19,507 nucleotides of DNA from Candolleomyces eurysporus (Eukaryota; Basidiomycota; Agaricomycetes; Agaricales; Psathyrellaceae). Below the pieces are notes generated by a model that saw nothing but the letters and a program-made list of their open reading frames with translations, did no database searches and had not been told where the DNA came from. The position numbers and the translations under genes were made by a program. Positions 9,601 through 17,579 of the stretch are shown here, piece after piece. How positions within the stretch are numbered: the first letter of the stretch is position 1; each line of letters opens with the position of its first letter. The stretch lies in assembly GCA_027579435.1 (NCBI GenBank), contig JANBPK010001365.1, forward strand, positions 1 through 19,507, written 5' to 3'.

Positions 9601-10330
9601 GCTCAGACATGTACGCCCGAAGCCAGGCAGCGATCAGTGAAAATGCTGTTTTTGTGCACAAATAGTCGAGACGTCTGGACACGTTCCTCTGGAATGCACT
9701 GACCTGCCAAATCTAGTCAGCCTTGGGCTAGCCTTCACAAGAGAACCGGTGGAGACGTACACAACCCTTTTCATACTCAAAATCCTCCTCAACCCCGAGA
9801 CCGACTCCTAGTTTGAGCACACTTGAGAGGATGGCTTCGAACTGAGGAATCTATCCATATCCTCTGCTTGGGTTGAGAGAACCAACGATCGTACCGTGGC
9901 TCGTGAATTTCAATTTGTTCGAGGTATGGATGGAAACACTGGTAGCCCCGCTTCTTCTGAACGATAATCACCATTTCCATCAACATCGAGGGTGAGGCCC
10001 CTTCAAGACCTCGTCATCAAACCCTAACCGTCCATCCGAAAGTTCGAACATCCACCGGTCACGGTTCGATGGAGGTGCGAGGCAGACGAGGTGCTTCAAC
10101 TGGGAAACCTTGGCTAGACATTCCCGAATGTGACCAGGTGTGGTGAACAAAATGATGGTTGGCAACATACCGCTCGTTTTCTGCAAAAATCATCCTGGTA
10201 GCGTTGGCTCGATAATAGGCGTAGCAGCGCACCTGAAGGCGTAGGTGAAATCGGAGGATATCGTTGAGACGGATCTTCCACGAGTTGAATCTGAGAATGG
10301 GAGGGTAAGAACAGAGAGTTGAACGGGGTT
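9601..10330 (-). pseudogene. Unrecognised minus-strand coding remnant
   Basis: Several adjoining minus-strand frames read like real protein, not chance. One runs WKIRLNDILRFHLRLQ (about 10280-10233), then across a possible 51-bp intron into LPTIILFTTPGHIRECLAKV and SNRDRWMFELSDGRLGFDDE (about 10180-10010). Another gives FHPYLEQIEIHEPRYDRWF (about 9930-9870), and further pieces read EAILSSVLKLGVGLGVEEDFEYEKG (shown here as two blocks, EAILSSVLKLG and VGLGVEEDFEYEKG, about 9840-9765) and VSAFQRNVSRRLDYL. The pieces are in different frames, and no intron set I tried joins all of them cleanly. I do not recognise the family; an F-box or leucine-rich-repeat protein is a guess only. It may be a multi-exon gene or a decayed one. 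Confidence 0.35.
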
Positions 10331-10572
10331 TAGAGGGAGTATGTGAATCGGTACGTTTAGAAGTTCAATCCCCTCCTCCCTTCTGCTTCTTCTTTTTCTA
10401 ATAGCCCCACCCTTCCTGCTTCGACCACATCCCCGTTACCAACCATCCCCAAATCAACCCCGAAGCCTCCTTGAGCAGCTCCTTCATCACGCCAACACTG
10501 TCGATATTAACCGTTCAGGCGGCGGGAACGTGGTCAGTCCAGCCTCATTCCTTCCTTCACTTCGACCGCCCC
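10331..10572. other. Upstream region of the NACHT gene
   Basis: This holds a plus-strand pyrimidine-rich tract (about 10370-10450, CCCTCC and CTTCTTCTTTTTC runs), a common feature just upstream of fungal start codons. It probably contains the NACHT promoter and 5' UTR, and perhaps the start of the divergent minus-strand remnant. No TATA box is evident. Confidence 0.4.
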
Positions 10573-11790
10573 ATGGCCAGCAACCTCAATAACGCCCACC
10601 ATTTCCGGATTGACAACTACAGCTTTACAAATGTTACGAACGTGAACCCCTCAGCGGATCCACTGAGCAGTAAGTCTGGCTCACAGAGCTATGGCTGAGC
10701 ACCTCAATCGATTCTTACCGCAACATATAGAACTCGAGGCTCGGATTGCAGCAGGCGCCATCCATGACTCGGCTGAGCGCTGTGATGCTCCCAAATGCTA
10801 TCCAGAGACCCGAGTCGCCGTCCAAGCCAGCTTGTACCGCTGGATTGTGGATGGTGACGGAGAAGTTGAGCAGCCAAAGAACATTAAATGGGTGACGGGG
10901 CCTGCAGGCACCGGGAAGACGGCCGTTATGGGATCACTAGCAGATCGCTGCGCAGAGGATGGTATTTTGGGNGCGACGTTCTTCTTTGCATCCTGGTCAG
11001 CGTCCATTGGCCGCCGCCGCAAGACCGCCTTCGTCACAACCATCGCACACCAGCTGGCCCAGCACCGAGAAGATTTAAAGACCGCCATTTCCGCTGCCAT
11101 GGAGAAGAACCCGGGCGTCTCGAGAAGAAGCTGCACGTACAGATGGAAACTCTCGTTTTGGCCCCTCTCCGGGAGGTAGTTCGTCAATCCGAAGGGCCAG
11201 AGCTGCGGGGAGCCATCATTGTCGACGGGCTGGACGAATGCGAAGCCGAACAATACCACGATACCAAGATTACAGGCCCACGGGCCACGGCTACACGAAC
11301 GAACGCGCAAGACCAGCTGGAGATCCTCCAAGTTCTTCAAGCAGCGTCACTGGACACAAATTTTCCCTTTCGTATCCTCATCGCCAGCCGTCCCGAGCNC
11401 NTATTNCGCGAATTCTTCGACCCCGAAGTAAATCCCACCTTTGCCCAGAAGCTCGATTTGAANGTAGAGCACAATGCCAACGCCNATATCACGCTCTTTT
11501 TGGANGCCCAGTTCNATCTCATTCGTCGCTGTTTCAACTTTCCTCTGTCATGGCCACCACCAGGAACAATTCAGACCTTGGTGGAGAATGCGTCGGGTCA
11601 GTTCATCTACACCGCAATGGTCATCCGATTGCTCAACATGCGTCAACGAGAGGCTCTGAAGACATTGCTAGACGCTATTTTGAAGATGGAAGCCACTTGG
11701 ACAACGACTTCAGACCCACTCGAACAATTGGATGCATTGTACATGCGCATCTTGGAGTCTAGTCCAGATCCGCCTCTTTCGGTACAGTGG
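10573..11790 (+). pseudogene. NACHT-domain NLR-like NTPase, truncated
   Basis: Fungal NACHT proteins are STAND NTPases that act in non-self recognition and cell death. Exon 1 (10573-10669) starts MASNLNNAHHFRIDNYSF; a 61-bp intron ends at 10730. Exon 2 continues ARIAAGAIHDSAERCDAPKC, then Walker A GPAGTGKTAV (about 10900-10930), FFFASW, and Walker B IIVDGLDEC (about 11215-11242), then LIASRPE and DALYMRILESSPDPPLSVQW. One base is missing near 11118-11122: the frame before it reads MEKNPGV and the frame after it EKKLHVQMETLV. Seven Ns between 11399 and 11515 replace bases without shifting frame. Similarity ends at the Trp codon 11788-11790, where a retrotransposon LTR begins. The C-terminal repeat domain usual for the family is absent from the window. 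Confidence 0.8.
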
Positions 11791-12130
11791 TGTCAAAAGG
11801 AGTTGGCTGACGATGGTAGGAAGGCGGCAGGGACAGCTGTAGATGGATAAATAAGACCTCAGACAATGGAAAGAGTCTAATATTATGTACCTGTAGATGG
11901 ATAAATAAGACTACATCTACTGGTAAGTGAAACTGTAAGGGCGAGATAGAATATAAGGAATACACACCCTCAGACGATGGAAAGAGTCTGAGGGGCGGTG
12001 GAATGCGTTGACAAGAATATATACTAGTGATTGGGCAGGCTGACATATACGAAACAAGTCTGGTTTAAAAATAGATAAATAGGGGAAGTTGGTGCGAGCA
12101 TCGAATAAGGAAGAGTGATAAACTCTAACA
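11791..12130 (-). repeat. LTR of a copia-type element (3' LTR, minus orientation)
   Basis: On the minus strand the polypurine tract GAGGGGGAG (up to 12131) is followed at once by TGTTAGAGTT, a normal LTR start. The other end is placed at 11791 (TGTC on the plus strand, so the LTR ends ...GACA), exactly where similarity to the NACHT family stops. TGTAGATGG at 11838 is a second possible end. Inside are two tandem-like duplications: a 21-bp unit at 11837-11857 and 11891-11911, and another 21-bp unit at 11858-11878 and 11969-11989, the latter within a perfect 9-bp hairpin (11967-11994). Confidence 0.7.
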
Positions 12131-13071
12131 CTCCCCCTCGATGCAAGCGTTGGGTGAGTCGGATATGAGGAGTTTGAGATGGTTGGGATGGTTGTAGAAT
12201 GGAACGGGAGATGCAAGGGTACGTGGAGTGATAATGGGTACAAAAGTATTGTTGAAGTCAAGTTTGGGATGATGAGAGAAGCCTTTCTTGACGAGGCATG
12301 CCTTGTAGTTGAGTGAAGATTGGTGATTGGTATTGGTGAAGTTGGATGGATGAATAGTGTGAATGTGAGATGGATTATCGAATGGTGATAACGTTGGGAT
12401 GTTGTCGTCGCTCAAAGTGTCGACGTTGGAGTGCTTAGTGGTTGTGCCCCTCTCCCCCTCAACGTCTACGCTTCGCGTGTCAGAGACATTGGAGATGATG
12501 GTGAATGGACAGAGGGACAGGGATGTGGTAATGGAATTGGAATGATTGGTGGTAGATGAGATAGTTGTTACATTGGCGCGCAGTGGAGTGGAACTGTTGG
12601 AATTGCTGATTGGATCTGTGACGCAGTACAACCCTTGGATAAGAGGGACTCGACCTATAATGACGCCGTCAGGGGTGGTGATAGTGGAAAGACCGTCGCA
12701 TTTGAGGATGGTGAGATAGGCGAGGTCCATACGAGTGGTGGAGATGAGAGTGAAGACGAAAGATGGAACATAATAAACATTCATGAGAGTGAGTTTAGTG
12801 GGGGGCTGACCTGGACCCATAGGTAATTCAACAATCATCGTTCCCTTTCCTGCGACGTGAGTGGTGTGATTATCGGCTACCCTCGAGTACTGGTGAATAT
12901 CAACCTAATCGGTGAGGAGGTGACGGAATGGGGTAAAATGATCACTGGCGCCGCAATCAAGAATGGTGCCTTGATGGTCGTTGGTGGTAGCCGCCATCGC
13001 AACCGGTGAACGCAATTGGGGAAGTCCTTCAGCTACGCATGAATAGATGGTGCTGGTAGTCGTAGAGACGT
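11791..13071 (-). mobile_element. Internally deleted Ty1/copia retrotransposon
   Basis: The minus strand reads, in order, an aspartic protease active site LDCGASDHFTPF (about 12965-12930), the stretch NVYYVPSFVFTLIS ahead of the integrase in copia polyproteins, and then directly a reverse-transcriptase piece KACLVKKGFSHHPKLDF (about 12304-12254). It ends IEGEC, whose codons overlap the polypurine tract and the LTR. Integrase, most of the reverse transcriptase and RNase H are missing. A TAG near 12900, in TD*VDIHQYS, also interrupts the frame. The element is therefore a deletion derivative unable to move by itself. Upstream coding sequence (STIYSCVAEGLPQLRSPVA) continues to 13071, where another LTR cuts it. 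No 5' LTR is visible. Confidence 0.78.
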
Positions 13072-14484
13072 TGATACGGCAGTTGCCTGTATACCCTTAG
13101 AAAAATCACGAATTAATAGAACTTTTCTTTGGACACANNTNTCNNTNAANTANAGNNCNNANTATACGANNACANCNTANAGNNCTTNAGCNTGTNTTCT
13201 GAACGTTGTGAAACCGAGAGTCGGAGTGGTTCCCGGCTTCAGACTTAGCAGCTCTCAAGGATCCGGCTCAGTAACCCAAGTACGACGGTTCGGCAGTGGT
13301 GCTTGAAAAAAGGAAGGCCCTGCAAACGTATCCGAAGGGTAGAGAACTTGATTTGGAACCCCCAATCTGCGTGCCCGACCTGGCAAGGTACAGCATAGGA
13401 GAGAGTCTGCACACTACAAGGGACATTAGCCCTGACATTTGCTAAGTGGAAGGTGTAACGTCACTCTGTGGCTTCGAGGACGTGATGGCAAATCCGTTAA
13501 GTCAATTAAACATGACAGTTACTGGATTTGGAAGTACAAGTGGCTCAGTTGAGAGCTTCTGAAGAGCTGACTCAAGGTGTGAACTGATGCGGAGCAGAGA
13601 CCAGACCCTCGGCTGTCTTCAGAACCCAAGATAGGTTTCGGTCTTGTGAGCCGACGTGGATAACAAGGAAAGCATGGAGTGCGGAAGGATGCAGAATGCC
13701 TAGAGCCGGGGCAATGACGTGATGAGGGCTTGGGAGTGGTGCCCAGCAAACCGGATGGATGGAAGTAGGGTCGGGAGCAAAGTTACTCACCTCCAAACCT
13801 ATTCCGAACTATCTAAACATGTGGAAATAGTGGAGTGCCGTTTTGGCAGCGATCCCGAACACATCTTGATGCAAGTCTAGGAAGGTTGAGACCTAGTTCT
13901 GGAGCCTGGATACCCTCATATGATTATTTCTTTTCGGACTGGTTAATTTCATGCGCTTTTATCTCTGTTTGTTTTTGAATGTGTTTGCCAAACTTATTTA
14001 CAGTATTTTATCTTGGACTCTAAGTAACTGAATCTATATAGTGGGTAGCTAGCATTGTATTTTGCATCCAGGTATGTGTTACCCACCAAATCTATGAGAG
14101 CCTTTCTGTTATCTTTTGCGTGTTTAAGTTCAGAAGTTCCGAGGCCGTGTCCTCATCGCGTTGTCAAAGTTATATTGTGTCAAGACCGTGTTCTCACTTC
14201 TGAAGTTGGATCTGTTTATTGTTGAAGTCTGTTGTCTACAAAGTTTAGCTTCCGAAGCAATAACATCAAACCTGGTTGAGCCTTGGCTCCCCCCTCGAAC
14301 TTGCGATTGCAAAGTTTACGTTCTGAAGCCTTAGTCCAGCTTGACTTAGAGCTTCTCACTATACCCTTGCCTGCCTCTTATCTTCCAAAGATACTTGGTG
14401 TGTTTGTTTTGTGTGTGTGTTGGTGTTAGAGTTAGGTTCTTCATCTTGTTGTGTTTTGAGCCTTAGAACACGACCTGCGCATCA
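13072..14484 (+). repeat. LTR-A, 1.4-kb LTR inserted in the copia element
   Basis: Placed by comparison with LTR-B. It starts TGATACGG at 13072, 19 bp before the shared ATACCC, exactly the spacing in LTR-B, and ends GCGCATCA at 14484. Matching blocks include GACCTGGC..G (about 13378), CTACAAGGG, GCCCTGACATT, TCAAGTCAAT-like sequence, GATACCCTCAT, AATCTATGAGAGCC, GTGTTTAAGTTC, GGTTGAGCCTT and TCGAACTTGCGATTG. A block of many Ns (13138-13200) damages its 5' part. The 5 bp before it are GACGT, but no matching copy was found after an internal region. It carries six TTC-N-GAA motifs. Confidence 0.72.
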
Positions 14485-14870
14485 CTGTGTCAAACTTGTA
14501 GTTTATTATTGCAAAAATTGAACTTATATTCACTAAAACAGATGTGGTCGTATCAAAAGCATTGCCAGACTACCAGCTTGCTGCTGGCCCAAGCATCCCT
14601 GCTAACCCTCCCAATGCCCTCCGGCGCTTGGATATCGGAGGGCAGCCCTCTGTATCCAGCTCTGGAGAAAGACCAGGAGAGCATCCCCCAAGCCCAGACT
14701 CCCAAGATAACGGAACAGTGTATGACCAAGTTCAGTACTGCCAGTCCTGGTCTCTCATTGCATGGAATTAGGACAAAATCTTGCCTGAGGGTGGTAGCAT
14801 TGGAGGTAAAGATGTTGCAGACAAGGGTACAGAAGAGGTATTTTATGCTCTATTGCACTCTCCTTGGTGT
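14485..14870 (+). pseudogene. Internal remnant downstream of LTR-A, probably gag leader
   Basis: After LTR-A a plus-strand frame opens at 14502 and includes PDYQLAAGPSIPANPPNALR and QPSVSSSGERPGEHPP, a Pro/Ser-rich stretch like the N termini of fungal gag proteins. A TAG at 14769-14771 interrupts it; the frame stays open after that to about 14963 but there runs into the opposed integrase remnant. It shows no clear similarity to the gag frame behind LTR-B, so either the two elements differ or this is leader sequence. Its right border with the integrase remnant is approximate. Confidence 0.4.
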
Positions 14871-16226
14871 ATTCATGTGTTTGATTCTAGGATGCTGAGA
14901 TGCAATCCCTATGCTCTCCGAGCAGCCAGGGTGGCTCTGCCAGGATGGTGCAGCATGATCTAGACTCTCCCACCCAGGACGTACATAGGTGCCGCCCTTA
15001 TTCCGAGTGACGACCACCATTGGTCCTAAGTAACGGGGCTTCATCTTCTTATTAAGACTAGACTCTACTGCGGTGTTCCTCATGAGTACAAGATCACCCT
15101 GCTTGAAGTTCCAGTCCTTTATCATTGCCTTGTTAGCCTTCGTATATTCTTCTACTTGTTTTCTCTTTTCCATGTCAACTCTTTTCATCACTTCTGCAAC
15201 GTGAACCTGATGCTTTGCAAGCACCTTAGCTCGCGCGGCAATCAAGTCTTCTGTTGCCATCAATCCAGTAGGCGGCTCAACCAACCAGGTCACTTCTTGT
15301 ATGTCGAGCGGCTTGACAGGTTCTGCGCCAGTAAGCAGGAAGAAAGGGGATCGACCCAATCTTTTTTGTACTGTAATACGGTCTGCCCACATAACATGGT
15401 CGAAAAACCAAAACCATTTGCTGGCATCACCGCCAGTAGCCTTATACAGACTTTGTCACACGTCCCAATGAGGCTGTTCAATTCGCCCATTCGCCTTCGA
15501 ATTGTAGCCAGAAATCGAAATTCCTGTAATACCGTATTTCTTCCTTAACCAGTCAACCACTGCAATAAACAGTCCTCCATTGTCAGTCACAATTTGTCTG
15601 AGGCAGCCCCATCTACAGATAATATCCGAGAAGAGCCAGCCTCCAATGGCCGAGGCATTCTCGCGCCGTAAGGGTCGTCCTTCCATCCAGGAAGTCAGAG
15701 CACACCGTCCATGCACAATATAGCCGTGTCCGTTACTAGGCGGCGTCATGTGTAGGGTATCAAGATGCACCGTTTGGAAGATAGAGGGAGTTTCAGTCAC
15801 CATGGGAGGGATTTTTACCAAGACCTTCTGTCGTTCTTGACAAAGATGACAGGTTTTGACATACATTTCCGCATCCCGCTCCAATTCCGGCCACCAGAAA
15901 TGCTTGGATATGAAGGTTCGAGTAGCAAAGTTGCCTCAATGTCCATTTGAATCATGCGCTCCCTTGAGGATCGACATTCGTCGGGCTGGCTCAATGTGGA
16001 GTCTATGGTGCCCTTCACCATCTTCTCGTCTATACAGACGACCATCCTTAGATATGAAGAACTTGGTAGCAAATTGCTCAAAGCTTTTCCAATTCTTTTC
16101 CGAGATTTCACGCAGCTTCACCGCTGGCGTGGTTAGCCATGCTTGCACTAGAGGTATCCAGTCATCTAAGCCTTTTCCTTTGTTGGTTCTCCACAAATCA
16201 GGGTAATCCTCTACTTCTGACGCCGA
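14870..16226 (-). mobile_element. Ty3/gypsy integrase remnant, truncated at both ends
   Basis: One minus-strand frame, broken only by TGA at 15936-15938 and TGA at 15456-15458, spans 16226 to about 14990. It reads the end of the RNase H/integrase linker (DGRLYRREDGEGHHRLHIEP), the zinc-binding HHCC module (AHDSNGH ... CHLCQERQ), and the catalytic core with its first Asp in VHLDTLHM, second in IVTDNGG and Glu in ANGRIEQ. D to E spacing is 34 residues. Then come PFFLLTGAEPVKPLD, DLVLMRNTAV and KPRYLGPMVVV of the C-terminal domain. After GGTYV the frame slips and only weak traces (IMLHHP) remain. The 5' side, with protease and reverse transcriptase, is cut by LTR-B at 16226/16227. Confidence 0.85.
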
Positions 16227-17579
16227 TGATGCGCCGAGTGCGCGAATACCCTATAAAATTCGCGAACTTGTTCTTAATGTTCGTGAACTGACTTATGTAT
16301 AAAGAAGATCTTCGTGAAGTTGGGAACTATAGAGTTAGAACTTTCCCTGGTTGCCAACTAAGCAGACTACCTAGCAGAGACAAGAAAGACGAGTAAGACG
16401 GTTCTACAACGGTACTTTAAGTTCATGAAGGCCTTGTGAACATATCTGAAACAGCTATAACTAGAATCGAAGCTACCTGATATGCCTGACCTGGCGAGGG
16501 ACAATATCAGTGGGAGTTATGCATACTACAAGGGAATTTGCCCTGACATTGCTAAGCGGAAGTCTTTGTGAAGTAGCCGACGGCTTTGAGAACATGATCG
16601 TTGATCTGTCAAGTCAATAAGCGCTGACCTTACCATCTTTGGAAGGTATCAGCGTTAGTTGATGGGCTTCGGAGGAGCGTCCGAAGTTCGTGAACCTGTA
16701 CGGAAAACCGGAAAGCAAGACTAAAGCTTATGTGGTCATTTACCCAAAGCTCAATCAGCCTGTCCATAGCCAAGAGAAAGAAAGAGTCAGCAGAGTAGTG
16801 AAGCAGTATGGCTCGGTGGAGCCAAGCATCCAAAATTCAGATCAATTTGTCGGATTAGGTGCGCAAATGGAAGGGCACGCTCTCCGGAAGCAATCCTCGG
16901 TGAATATCCATGTGGACTCGACAACAGCCGTGTCCAGAACAGGTTCGCAAAGCGCCTGGGCTGCGTTCTATGGTTCGAGACTCAACTCTCGGCCTTTGAT
17001 ACCCTCATGTGATTGTGTTTTTTATCTCTCTCTGTCTCTGTCATCTATTTGGTTCTCTGCCTATTTGCCAAACAATAATTGCCTATATCTATGTCTCTAT
17101 TTTATCTATTATAGCAATTAGCAGGTAGCTAACGTTTGTAGTTCGCGTCGGGACCGTGTTCCCAGGAATCTATGAGAGCCGTCTGTTACCAAGAGAAGAG
17201 TGTTTAAGTTCGTGAAGTCAATCAGAGTTGTGTCGCTTGCGTTTATTGAATCGTTCTTGCGTTAAAGTTGTTTGAGGCCGTGTCCTCTGTTCGCGAAGTT
17301 ATCCGTCATATCTCGAACCCTACTGTGTGTTAGCGAAGTCACTTTGTGAAGCATTTCTATCATTGCTGGTTGAGCCTTAGCTCCCTCTCGAACTTGCGAT
17401 TGTACAAGAAGAGTTCTAGAAGCCTCTGTCGACTCGCCTTAGAGCTTTTACCTATACCCCTTGCCCGCCTTTATCTTCACAAAGGTATTTGGTGTGTTGT
17501 GTTGTTGTGGTTGTGTGTGTGTGTGTTTTAGTTCTATAGTTTGGTTGTTAGAGCACCCTAGTTTGCTACCTGCACATCA
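16227..17579 (+). repeat. LTR-B, 1.35-kb LTR inserted in the gypsy remnant
   Basis: It starts TGATGCGC (16227) and ends TGCACATCA (17579), complementary ends that fit LTR-A's GCGCATCA still better. The upstream minus-strand integrase frame is open right to 16226, so the left border is well fixed; the 5 bp before it are GCCGA. TATAAAA at 16253-16259 abuts the first TTCGCGAA motif. A GT-repeat tract lies near 17500-17530. Eight exact TTC-NN-GAA sites lie at 16259, 16280, 16311, 16422, 16687, 17209, 17290 and 17414. A gag-like frame follows within a few bases. At 1.35 kb it is long for a fungal LTR. Confidence 0.75.
16690..17121 (+). other. 143-codon open frame inside LTR-B, probably not a gene
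   Basis: The frame starts near 16690 and covers the middle of LTR-B. Its product is mixed and ends in a Leu/Ser/Tyr-rich stretch translated from a pyrimidine tract. No domain is recognised. The matching part of LTR-A is not open in the same way, which argues against a conserved product. It is kept here because LTRs of over 1 kb sometimes carry small reading frames. Confidence 0.15.

Noticed and set aside
10165..10233. Reading QVRCYAYYRANATRMIFAENER as exon sequence instead of intron in the remnant at about 10.2 kb
   Set aside because: It needs a following intron (GTATGT...TCTAG) that joins the next conserved block out of phase; the 51-bp intron alternative joins in phase.
10798..11340. 180-codon minus-strand frame
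   Set aside because: It is antisense to the NACHT exon, which holds clear Walker A and Walker B motifs.
15156..16206. Plus-strand frames of 98-130 codons across the integrase region
   Set aside because: They are antisense to the integrase frame, which has HHCC and DDE motifs in order.
13072..17579. LTR-A and LTR-B as the two ends of a single element with the integrase between them
   Set aside because: The integrase lies in the opposite orientation, the LTRs are strongly diverged, the flanking 5-mers differ and LTR-B is followed by its own gag-like frame.
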